NCBI GenBank assembly: GCA_013812515.1
Contig: JACCTI010000151.1
Span: forward strand, 1 to 6,602
Length of the DNA stretch: 6,602 nt
DNA from: Chthoniobacterales bacterium
Lineage (GTDB): Bacteria > Verrucomicrobiota > Verrucomicrobiia > Chthoniobacterales > UBA10450
Direction of reading: 5' to 3'
The notes under the pieces: model-generated
What the model saw: only the letters and a program-made list of their open reading frames with translations
Told to the model about the DNA's origin: nothing
The model's database searches: none
Position numbers and translations under genes: made by a program
Shown: piece by piece, positions 1 to 5,662 of the stretch
Layout: every line of letters begins with the position of its first letter
Numbering within the stretch: position 1 is the stretch's first letter

Positions 1-585
1 GAAATCCAAAAGATCCGTGGCGAAGTGAAGGAGACGCTGAAGAGCTACAATCCGCAGCTGGAGACGAAGGACTCCGATTACGTCTTTATCACATTCGTTC
101 TTCATTATTTGCCGCACGGTCTCATTGGGCTCCTCATCGCGGTGATTTTTTGCGCAGCGATGTCCTCAACTGCGGCGGAACTGAATGCGCTTGGCTCAAC
201 CACGGAAGTCGACTTTTATCGCCCCCTCATCCGGTCCGATGCGTCGCCCGAACATTACCTGCGGGTCGCGAAGCTGCTCACGGCGGCGTGGGGTTTGGTG
301 GCGATCGCCTTCGCACTCTTCGCTAATGTGGTCGAAAATCTGATCGAGGCGGTCAACATCCTCGGGTCAATCTTCTACGGGACCATTCTCGGTCTGTTTC
401 TGAGCGCGTTCTTCCTTCGCTTTGTGCGAGGAAGTGCGGTCTTCGTTGCGGCGCTCCTCTCGCAGACGCTGGTGCTGGTCTTGTTCTACAGCACGAACAT
501 CGGGTACCTTTGGTATAACGTGATCGGCTGCGCCATGGTCTGCGTCTTCGCGACACTCTTGCAAAAGACGATCTTCGCGCGCTGA
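1..585 (+). CDS. Sodium:solute symporter, C-terminal part (5' end outside window)
   Basis: The frame is open from the first base (reading EIQKIRGEV...) to the TGA at 583-585, so the GTG at 25 is probably internal and the gene starts upstream of the window. About 194 residues are present, against roughly 500-600 for a full SSS/SLC5 family transporter. The family couples uptake of a sugar, amino acid or other solute to sodium entry across the inner membrane. The best evidence is the helix ending FCAAMSSTAAELNALG, followed by STTEVDFYRPL. This is the usual SSS motif, whose paired serines line the second sodium site in characterised members. About four further hydrophobic segments follow (roughly residues 86-108, 113-140, 145-165 and 168-188), and the protein ends in a basic tail (QKTIFAR). 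The substrate cannot be told. No frameshift is visible, so it looks functional. It lies 63 bases before the BshC-like gene; co-transcription is not established. Confidence 0.88.
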   Translation, partial: EIQKIRGEVKETLKSYNPQLETKDSDYVFITFVLHYLPHGLIGLLIAVIFCAAMSSTAAELNALGSTTEVDFYRPLIRSDASPEHYLRVAKLLTAAWGLVAIAFALFANVVENLIEAVNILGSIFYGTILGLFLSAFFLRFVRGSAVFVAALLSQTLVLVLFYSTNIGYLWYNVIGCAMVCVFATLLQKTIFAR

Positions 586-598
586 GGGCGGCCAGATC

Positions 599-631
599 TC
601 CCGCGCTTAGCCTCTGAGTCGAGACGCGGGA
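599..631 (+). terminator. Hairpin after the symporter stop, possible weak terminator
   Basis: The arms TCCCGCG (599-605) and CGCGGGA (625-631) pair perfectly over 7 bp around a 19-base loop, 14 bases after the symporter stop. The following sequence (cgcctctgttctgg) has few T residues, so it is at best a weak intrinsic terminator. It may only mark the boundary between the symporter and the bacillithiol genes. Confidence 0.35.
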
Positions 632-647
632 CGCCTCTGTTCTGGTC

Positions 648-658
648 TATGCTACCAT
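648..658 (+). promoter_or_regulatory. Possible -10 element before the BshC-like gene
   Basis: The sequence TATGCTACCAT matches TACGCTACTTT at 1485-1495, just before bshB1, at 8 of 11 positions. The first six bases resemble a sigma-70 type -10 box, but I see no convincing -35 element 16-18 bases upstream. If the element is real, transcription would begin near 660. The annotated ATG at 649 would then lie inside the promoter, and the in-frame ATG at 667 would be the true, nearly leaderless start. Confidence 0.3.
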
Positions 659-1440
659 ACACGGGCATGGGGTTGCCGATCATCTGCTTTGGCCAGCAAC
701 CCTGCGGCATTTTTCCGCGGCGCTTTCTTTTCGCAAAGATTCAGACGGCGCGCCGTCTGCAGCGCGAGATCGGCGGCGAGATTGTCTTCTTTTTTCACGA
801 CAGCGATCATGACCCGCGCGAGACGGTCACGATTTTGCGCGAGCTGCACACCGGAAAAGAGCGCCGTCTTAACTTCTCTTTCGCGAACAAAATTCAGAAA
901 GAATTCTCGCCGCTCTTCGCCAAACGCGTTCTGCCGGAGTGGAAGAAGAAAACGCGCTGTCAGCTAGTGCAATGTCTGCCAGAGAGCCTGGTCCAACCTT
1001 TCGACCAAGTGGACGCTGCTACCGTGGCGGATTTCTGTCTGCGCATGTATGAGCGCCTGGGTCTGCTGGAGGGCGTTCGGGTCATGCGCTCCGGTGATCC
1101 GGGCTTTCGCGAAAGCGCGACAGCGGTCGACGACTACTTCGTTGACGTGGAATACGAGGGCGAGCTGGTGCGCGCCCGTCGCGCGAGCGATTGTCTCTTG
1201 CTGCATAAGGGCGGGGATGCCTACCTCCGCCTTCCGCTGCCAGGATACGGACGCGCACAGATCAGTCCGACGCGCGAGACGCGTTTGCGCTGGATGCAGT
1301 CGGTGATTGGGTGCACGCACTACGTCGCTGGCTTCGGCGAAATGAAGTATCTCAACACCGCGGAAGCGCCTGAAGTGCAGTTCGTCACACGCGACGAAAT
1401 CTCCGAACCGGATCGTGCGTATGTGCCCGGAGAATCGTAG
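649..1440 (+). CDS. Compact BshC-like protein, candidate bacillithiol cysteine ligase
   Basis: The protein has 263 residues, or 257 if translation starts at ATG 667, which is in frame and precedes the first strand (LPIICFGQQP). Known BshC proteins add cysteine to GlcN-malate and are about 540 residues, so this is half length. Three landmarks match my recollection of BshC: GQQ near residues 15-17 followed by a Lys about 13 residues later; a strand ending FFFHDSDHDPRET (48-59), like the BshC (E)DHD segment; and YVAGFGEMKYL (225-235), like the GGPGE-AYW motif. What lies between is much shorter than in BshC, and the C-terminal coiled-coil part seems absent. The gene sits directly upstream of bshB1 and bshA, 60 bases before bshB1, which supports a role in the same pathway. 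The frame is uninterrupted. It could instead be a related enzyme of unknown activity; the cysteine ligase role is inference. Confidence 0.65.
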   Translation: MLPYTGMGLPIICFGQQPCGIFPRRFLFAKIQTARRLQREIGGEIVFFFHDSDHDPRETVTILRELHTGKERRLNFSFANKIQKEFSPLFAKRVLPEWKKKTRCQLVQCLPESLVQPFDQVDAATVADFCLRMYERLGLLEGVRVMRSGDPGFRESATAVDDYFVDVEYEGELVRARRASDCLLLHKGGDAYLRLPLPGYGRAQISPTRETRLRWMQSVIGCTHYVAGFGEMKYLNTAEAPEVQFVTRDEISEPDRAYVPGES

Positions 1441-1484
1441 CGCAAGCTCCAGCTGGCGTGCTTTGGATTCGCAAGCTGGCAGCA

Positions 1485-1495
1485 TACGCTACTTT
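1485..1495 (+). promoter_or_regulatory. Possible -10 element before bshB1
   Basis: TACGCTACTTT repeats the element seen before the BshC-like gene. A weak -35 candidate, TTGGAT (1463-1468), lies 16 bases upstream of the TACGCT hexamer. Transcription would start near 1497-1501, giving a leaderless or nearly leaderless bshB1 mRNA. This fits the lack of a clear Shine-Dalgarno sequence before the ATG at 1501. Confidence 0.35.
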
Positions 1496-1500
1496 AACGG

Positions 1501-2202
1501 ATGCGAATTCTCGCGATCGGCGCACATCCGGACGATGTCGAGTTCGCCTGCGGCGGAATCCTCCTGAACGAAGTCGCACGGGGTGCGGAAGTGTTCCTTT
1601 GTGTGTGCTCGCGCGGCGAGTCCGGCACGAACGGAACGCCGGAGGAGCGCGAGGCGGAAACGCGGCGCGCCGCGCAATTGTTAGGCGCCAACCTTGATTT
1701 CCTGGACTTCGGCGGCGACGCCCACATCGAGGCGTCGAACAGAAATGCACTTGAGCTAGCTCGGAAGATTCGTTCCGTTCAGCCGGACGTCCTGCTTAGT
1801 TCAGTGACTTCACCGGACCAGCACCCTGACCACGCAATCGTAGGCGGTCTCTGTCGTGATGCGGCGCGGCTCGCCCGCTACCGCAATGTGGCAGAGCTTC
1901 GGCAGCTCTCTCCCCACACGCTCGCGCAGCACCTTAAGTATGCAGTCACCCCTGGGGCAGAACGGCGGCAGGGTGATTGCGTGATTCGGGTCGACATCAG
2001 CGCGCAATATCAAGCCTGGATTGCATTGATGGAGTGCCATGCCACACAGTTGCGCACGCGCAGTTACGTCGAGTTGCAAATCGCGCGCGCCCGCCTGCTT
2101 GGGGAGGAAGCAGGCGTCGCACACGCGCAGGCGCTCTTCCTGACGGACGATTTGCTCGTGAACTCGTTAGGCGAAATACCGCGATCGGTTCGACTCTTTT
2201 GA
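1501..2202 (+). CDS. bshB1: BshB1, GlcNAc-malate deacetylase of bacillithiol synthesis
   Basis: This 233-residue LmbE/PIG-L family zinc deacetylase should remove the acetyl group from N-acetylglucosaminyl-malate to give GlcN-malate, the second step of bacillithiol synthesis in the cytoplasm. The N-terminus MRILAIGAHPDDVEFACGG carries the AHPDD motif (residues 8-12), with His9 and Asp12 as expected zinc ligands and Asp11 as the likely catalytic base. SGTNGTPEEREAE (41-53) is the usual second motif. QHPDHAIVGG (107-116) supplies the catalytic His108 and the third zinc ligand His111. The length fits the family (about 220-240). ATG 1501 is chosen because the conserved first strand begins there. 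The stop codon overlaps the bshA start, so the two are translationally coupled. The specific BshB1 call, rather than another LmbE deacetylase, rests largely on the adjacent bshA. Confidence 0.9.
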   Translation: MRILAIGAHPDDVEFACGGILLNEVARGAEVFLCVCSRGESGTNGTPEEREAETRRAAQLLGANLDFLDFGGDAHIEASNRNALELARKIRSVQPDVLLSSVTSPDQHPDHAIVGGLCRDAARLARYRNVAELRQLSPHTLAQHLKYAVTPGAERRQGDCVIRVDISAQYQAWIALMECHATQLRTRSYVELQIARARLLGEEAGVAHAQALFLTDDLLVNSLGEIPRSVRLF

Positions 2203-3326
2203 AAATCGGAATCACTTGTTATCCGCTCATCGGCGGAAGCGGCATCCTGGCCACGGCCTTGGGCTCGGAGCTGGCCCGGCGCGGGCATGAAGTGCACTTC
2301 TTCAGCTCAAGCAAACCGGTGCGGCTGGATACTTCGCAGCCGCGGGTTTTCTTTCACGAAGTCGTGGTGAATGAGTACAGCCTCTTTCGTTATCCCGATT
2401 ACACTCTTCCGCTCGCGGTGAAGATGGCGCGGGTCGCACGCGAGGAGCGGTTAGACATCTTCCACGTGCATTATGCGGTCCCCCACGCGACGGCCGCGTA
2501 TCTCGCCGTGCAAATGCTGGGCGGTCGCGCGTCTGGCGCCCCCAAGATTGTGACCACGCTGCACGGCACGGATACGACACTGCTTGGTCAAGATCCGAGC
2601 TATCGCGAGGCGATCGAACACGCTTTGTCCGAATCTGAGGCCATCACAACGGTCTCCGAAAGTCTGCGTGTCGAGACGCTTTCGACTTTCAATCTGAAAC
2701 GGCCGGTGGAAGTGATTGCAAACTTCTTCATCCCATCGGCGGTGCTACGCGAAGCGACCGAGGTGCGCCGGGAGCTCGGCGTAAGCCTGGATGATTTTCT
2801 CGTTGTTCATACCTCGAACGTGCGACCGCCCAAGCGTATCGATCTGCTCTTGCGAGTCTTCGCGGCCGCGCAGACTTCGCGTTCGATGCGCCTGCTCATT
2901 CTCGCGGGTGGATCCTTCTCGGCGCACGCTTCCCTGCTATGTGACTTGAATCTCCAGGATCATGTGATCGTGAAAGAGAACGTTCTCGAAGTCGAAGAAT
3001 ATTTGGCAGCCGCGGATGCGGGACTCTACACCTCGGAGTCGGAAAGCTTCGGGTTAAGTATCCTGGAAACGTTGTTTCATGCGAAGCCGGTGGTCGCCTT
3101 TAGGGTGGGCGGGATCCCTGAAGTCGTGATAGACGCCCGGAGTGGATTCCTTCACCCCTTCGGTGAGATCGAGCCGATGGCGGCTTCGCTCCAAAAGCTG
3201 GCCGACGCGCCGGCCCTCGCGAAACGAATGGGGGAAGAAGGACGGCGCGATGCGGAAATGAGGTTCAGCGCCGATCGAATTGTTCCGCGCTACGAAGCGC
3301 TCTACGAGCGACCCGGCTCGCTGTAG
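2199..3326 (+). CDS. bshA: BshA, N-acetyl-glucosaminyl L-malate synthase
   Basis: This GT4 family glycosyltransferase of 375 residues transfers GlcNAc from UDP-GlcNAc to L-malate, the first step of bacillithiol synthesis. The start is the TTG at 2199, which overlaps the bshB1 TGA as TTGA and yields MKIGITCYPLIGGSGILAT. This is the characteristic BshA N-terminus, so in-frame starts further upstream (for example 1977, inside bshB1) are wrong. Further signatures are FHEVVVNEYSLFRYPDYTLP, HVHYAVPHA, KIVTTLHGTDTTLLGQDPS and the donor-binding EX7E motif ESFGLSILE (Glu282 and Glu290). RVGGIPEV follows. Length and motif order match characterised BshA enzymes of about 375-380 residues. The frame is intact and codon use matches the upstream genes. 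This is the strongest call in the window. Confidence 0.96.
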   Translation: MKIGITCYPLIGGSGILATALGSELARRGHEVHFFSSSKPVRLDTSQPRVFFHEVVVNEYSLFRYPDYTLPLAVKMARVAREERLDIFHVHYAVPHATAAYLAVQMLGGRASGAPKIVTTLHGTDTTLLGQDPSYREAIEHALSESEAITTVSESLRVETLSTFNLKRPVEVIANFFIPSAVLREATEVRRELGVSLDDFLVVHTSNVRPPKRIDLLLRVFAAAQTSRSMRLLILAGGSFSAHASLLCDLNLQDHVIVKENVLEVEEYLAAADAGLYTSESESFGLSILETLFHAKPVVAFRVGGIPEVVIDARSGFLHPFGEIEPMAASLQKLADAPALAKRMGEEGRRDAEMRFSADRIVPRYEALYERPGSL

Positions 3327-3383
3327 TGCGGTGTATCGGAGAAAGGTAAGCGTTGTCACGTAATCGCGTGGCTACGGCTTGGA

Positions 3384-3412
3384 AGGACGGGGCCTCTCGT
3401 CCTGATTGTTTT
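3384..3412 (+). terminator. Likely intrinsic terminator after bshA
   Basis: AGGACG (3384-3389) pairs with CGTCCT (3398-3403) around an 8-base loop and is followed by GATTGTTTT. It lies 57 bases after the bshA stop and would end the bacillithiol transcript. The U-tract is interrupted, so strength is uncertain. Confidence 0.55.
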
Positions 3413-3460
3413 CTCCAGGGCAGCTTCGAATTTCTCCCATCGGTGCCACGGTGCGAAGAT

Positions 3461-3472
3461 TCACGCGCGTGA
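3461..3472. repeat. 12-bp perfect palindrome
   Basis: TCACGCGCGTGA is self-complementary and lies in the gap between the bshA terminator and the DUF488 remnant. It may be a protein-binding site or chance in GC-rich DNA. Nothing else is recognisable between 3413 and 3538 apart from three nearby copies of GGTCGT(C/T) at about 3485-3512. Confidence 0.3.
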
Positions 3473-3538
3473 TGAATTTACCATGGTCGTCAGGTCGTTA
3501 AGAAGGTCGTTAGGCTGATGAGCGCAAGAAACATCCTG

Positions 3539-3999
3539 ATGCAACATTTGAAAAGCAACGGGTGAATTCGCACGCACGCCGATCGAGCGCGGCAGAGACG
3601 GACTTAGGATTTTTAGCACCCCGTGGACGAGGACGCGGACTGCCAAAGGGTCGTCACGACGTCTGGATGGCGAATCCAGGTCCGAGCGAACAACTTCGGG
3701 ATGAATTCCTATCGGGTAAGATCACTTAAACGGGATACCCGCCGTTACCTGCAGCAATGGCGTGAGGGCGGTAGGATCGACGCGCGAACAGGAACACCAA
3801 GAATCACGGGCAGAAGTTTACGCTCTCACTTCTGCAGTATCTCGCGACCAGCAGAACCGTGACCCTCCTTTGTCATTGCGTCGAAGATGAAGCGCACTGC
3901 CATCGACACCTCTTGAAAAAGGTGCTGGAAGGAAACGTTTTGACGCCGCCGTCCCGCCGTTCGCGGGAGGAGCTGAGCGCGGGCGACCTGGATCTGTAG
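3539..3999 (+). pseudogene. DUF488 family protein, broken by several frameshifts
   Basis: Pieces of one protein appear in order but in different frames. First is RTPIERGRDGLRIFSTP (from about 3574). Next is RGRGLPKGRHDVWMANPGPS, continuing to EQLRDEFLSGKIT and ending at TAA 3727-3729. Then RSLKRDTRRYLQQWREGG-RIDAR (about 3719-3789), and NTKNHGQKFTLSLLQYLA with VTLLCHCVEDEAHCHRHLLKKVL, ending at TAG 3997-3999. The R-D-G-L-R-I, DVWM, PSEQL, NHGQKFTL and LLCHC-DE--CHRHLL blocks are those I recall for DUF488, a family of unknown function. At least three frame changes (near 3620, 3720 and 3790) separate them. The start is unresolved: ATG 3518 or 3539 and GTG 3562 are candidates, and another frame change would be needed after the two ATGs. 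No intact product is possible. Family identity is from recollection of motif order, not a search. Confidence 0.75.
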
Positions 4000-4018
4000 C
4001 GGTCAAGCCAATGAGCGG

Positions 4019-4061
4019 GAGCGAGGGAGCAAGACAAGTTCTCGCCTCGCTCGCGGCGAGG
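4019..4061. repeat. Overlapping alternative hairpins
   Basis: GAGCGAGG (4019-4026) can pair with CCTCGCTC (4045-4052). CCTCGC (4045-4050) can instead pair with GCGAGG (4056-4061) around a 5-base loop. The two stems exclude each other. No T-run follows on the + strand and no gene is nearby to be regulated, so this may be a decayed repeat or leftover leader. Confidence 0.4.
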
Positions 4062-4062
4062 T

Positions 4063-4441
4063 CAGTGTGCCGTAACAGCCGGTGAATCCGCCCTCGAAAC
4101 AGTCAAGTTACAAGCAATATCCCACAGCGAGGAGAGAAGAGTTTGTCTGCAGAATGCCGAGACCAGCACGCGAGACGCGCGCGCTCCACAAACCGCTTGT
4201 CGTACTCGGGCATAGCGGGTAAGAGGACGGGCACCCGCGTCATGAAGAGCATAAGCATTGCGTTCGCTGGTTTGTTTGTCGCCGTCAGCGATCCTCACTC
4301 CTCTCGGCATGGGGTAAGTCAGAAACCTAAAGCGAAATAGGCACAGCGATTCGCCATTAAGGACCTCTGCCCTTCACCTGCGCGCTGGGTCGCTCCGGGA
4401 GGCACAGCTCGTTTTGTTTCCTAGGGGGGAAGAAGACGTAA
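4063..4441. other. Stretch with no recognisable gene
   Basis: I find no protein family, RNA gene or mobile element here on either strand. On the - strand, one frame open between stops at 4294 and 4103 reads like protein (for example MTRVPVLLPAMPEYDKRF), with no recognisable family and no start signal. It may be the remnant of another decayed gene. The stretch lies between two pseudogenes and fits the eroded character of the region. Confidence 0.5.
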
Positions 4442-4662
4442 GTGACGAAGATTCACCACATGAATTGCGGGGTTCTACACGCCCCGCCGAATCCACGGGC
4501 CTCTTGCACTCCCTATTGCTCGAAGGGCAGAACGTCCTCGCCCTCGTCGACAGCGGCATCGGCTTGGTGGAAGTTTATAACGTTCGCTAGCGGCCGGCCG
4601 AACTCACCATTGGGCAGATATTGAGAGGTGTCTGCCCAGGGTCGTTCGGAGCGGAACGCACC
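4442..4662 (+). pseudogene. MBL-fold metallo-hydrolase, N-terminal remnant
   Basis: From GTG 4442, preceded by AGGGGGGAAGAAG, the frame reads MTKIHHMNCGVLHAPPNPRA and then SC. This is the N-terminus typical of one branch of metallo-beta-lactamase fold hydrolases. The protein then continues in another frame as HSLLLEGQNVLALVDSGIGL followed by VEVYNVR. Restoring one C between 4507 and 4508 joins these as SCHSLLLEG, the usual continuation. TAG at 4588-4590 then interrupts the frame, and RPAELTIGQILRGVCPGSFG with AERT may be a further degraded part. The metal-binding HxHxDH motif expected next is not found, so the gene is also truncated. It converges on the sulfite reductase remnant. The 208 bases from 4663 to 4870 hold nothing I can name; one + frame near 4668-4750 (NFSAATNQNGPGSQIAAMLN) looks protein-like. 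Confidence 0.7.
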
Positions 4663-4870
4663 AGAACTTCTCTGCCGCGACGAACCAAAACGGGCCTGGG
4701 TCGCAGATCGCCGCGATGCTCAATGGGTACTCCGCGCCGTCGCGCGCCGTTGAATGCTGCAGCCGAACCGCCGGTTCATCTGCAACATACCAATCGCCAC
4801 GTGCGTCTCAAAGCGAGCACGCGGGGGCTCGCGCCAAAGAACAACGCCAACTCGGCCATCATGGTACCGC

Positions 4871-5338
4871 GCACGCAGCCAGCGTGGTTGCGAGCGCGTC
4901 ATTGATCCCTTTCATGAACGGACCCAGGCCGTTCTTCACTACGCCGTGGAATTGAAATCCCTGTCGTGTCGTAATCCGCAGCGTCTGGTTGGCGAGGTAA
5001 GTCGCCAAGCCATCAAAATGCGAGATAGGTCGCCGCACTCAGTTCACCGCCCGGCAGGCGGCCACGGACCATGAAGATGTATTCCTTGCCGGTCTTTCGC
5101 TTGTCGCGGTCGTCCTGCTGGTAGATGCCGTGGAACTTCAGAAACTCGTAATCGTCGTCTGAAAACCTCAGCGCCTCAGAGTCCGCCAGCGTCTGTGCGA
5201 TGGTGCCCGGTGCGGATGCGCCGCCTTGAGGCTCTCGTTTCGCGTCAGCGGCGTAGACTCGAGCGCGGGCTTGAGCAGTGCGGCGGTGAAAGTCGCGGAA
5301 TCAACTTCGGCGAGGGAATCGGTGGCGATGGTTGTCAT
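4871..5338 (-). pseudogene. cysI: Assimilatory sulfite reductase hemoprotein, N-terminal fragment with frameshifts
   Basis: On the - strand, ATG 5338 has a good ribosome site (AGGAG, 5349-5345, 6 bases before the start). It reads MTTIATDSLAEVDSATFTAA, then LLKPALESTPLTRNESLKA. A frame change near 5215-5222 leads to PGTIAQTLADSEALRFSDDD, then KFHGIYQQDDRD and FMVRGRLPGGELSAATYLAF. A second frame change at a four-T run (near 5012-5016) leads to DGLATYLANQT, LRITTRQGFQFHGVVKNGLG and NDALATTLAAC, ending near 4871. These are the hallmark N-terminal blocks of the sulfite/nitrite reductase hemoprotein family. KFHGIYQQDDRD and ITTRQGFQFHG fit the sulfite-reducing members. The enzyme reduces sulfite to sulfide for cysteine synthesis. 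About 156 of roughly 570-600 residues remain. The four siroheme/Fe-S cysteines normally lie far downstream and are gone, so no activity is possible. Confidence 0.88.
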
Positions 5339-5360
5339 GGCAGTCTCCTGCGTGACAACC

Positions 5361-5393
5361 AAAAGCATCTCCTGCAGACACGTTAAAAGATGC
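5361..5393 (-). terminator. Intrinsic terminator in the leader of the sulfite reductase pseudogene
   Basis: On the - strand GCATCT (5393-5388) pairs with AGATGC (5370-5365), with possible wobble extension into a 17-base loop, and is followed directly by TTTT (5364-5361). It lies between the SAM-II-like aptamer and the ATG at 5338, 22 bases before the start codon. Its 5' arm overlaps the segment that can pair with the aptamer core, so it fits the off-state of an attenuator. Confidence 0.6.
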
Positions 5394-5475
5394 GTCGCTC
5401 CTGTGATTCCACCTGTCGAACCTGACCTACCTCACCTCCCGGAATCTGAGCAGCCCTTTAGCACTTTTTAACGTG
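5379..5475 (-). promoter_or_regulatory. Predicted antiterminator pairing between riboswitch core and terminator arm
   Basis: The - strand segment CACGTTAAAAAGTGC (5475-5461) lies inside the SAM-II-like core. It is complementary at 13 of 15 positions, including an unbroken 10-bp run, to GCATCTTTTAACGTG (5393-5379), which contains the terminator 5' arm. The two pairings exclude each other: with SAM bound the core would be sequestered and the terminator could form; without SAM the long-range helix would block it. Seen directly: the complementarity. Inferred: the switching. Confidence 0.55.
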
Positions 5476-5502
5476 GAGCAAGTCGCCTTGAATCGCCACG
5501 AT
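5454..5502 (-). promoter_or_regulatory. SAM-II-like riboswitch aptamer
   Basis: On the - strand the sequence has P1 arms CGTGG (5500-5496) and CCACG (5476-5472). The loop contains GATTCAAGG and GACTTGC, and the 3' side reads CACGTTAAAAAGTGCTAAAG. This order (GTGG-GATT...CTTGC..CCACGTTAAA-AAGT-GCTAAA) matches my recollection of the SAM-II consensus. ACTT (5483-5480) can pair with AAGT (5466-5463) as the pseudoknot helix, though this is only four pairs and may have eroded. SAM-II aptamers bind S-adenosylmethionine and repress methionine and sulfur genes, which fits the sulfite reductase downstream. A TTGACG hexamer at 5548-5543 could be the -35 of its promoter, but no good -10 follows. It lies about 115 bases before the ATG, farther than in the usual translational SAM-II layout. 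Confidence 0.7.
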
Positions 5503-5570
5503 CTAACTTTGTGAGCCGCACGCTGGGGGTCGAGTCCGCAGCCGTCAAGCATCGATTTGTTTACTTTTTG

Positions 5571-5601
5571 TCGCGGGAGGCGGCAGCGACATATCCCGCG
5601 A
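5571..5601. repeat. Inverted repeat between divergent cysI and hisI remnants
   Basis: TCGCGGGA (5571-5578) and TCCCGCGA (5594-5601) form a perfect 8-bp inverted repeat with a 15-base spacer. The site lies in the divergent intergenic region (5503-5662), upstream of hisI. It may be an operator or a hairpin in the hisI leader. No T-run follows on either strand, so it is not a normal terminator. Nothing else clear is seen between 5503 and 5662. Confidence 0.45.
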
Positions 5602-5662
5602 TCACCCGCACTGTCGTTGAAAACGCTGCGCAGTGGCCCCACGTTCCGCCCCCCTCCGCAGT

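Noticed and set aside
964..1485. 173-residue open frame on the - strand
   Set aside because: It is antisense to the BshC-like gene in a GC-rich region and has no recognisable motifs; it is a shadow frame.
1977..2198. Upstream extension of the bshA frame to a TTG at 1977
   Set aside because: It lies entirely within bshB1, and the extra residues do not resemble BshA; the conserved N-terminus begins at TTG 2199.
3454..4457. Direct repeat CGAAGATTCAC at about 3454 and 4447 as an attachment or insertion duplication
   Set aside because: The match is only 11 bases with no flanking mobile-element features; chance is sufficient.
5405..5447. G-rich - strand segment with repeated GG pairs and flanking GATTCC/GGAATC arms as a second riboswitch or quadruplex
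   Set aside because: It has only two-base G runs and no known aptamer pattern; it may just be the spacer between aptamer and terminator.
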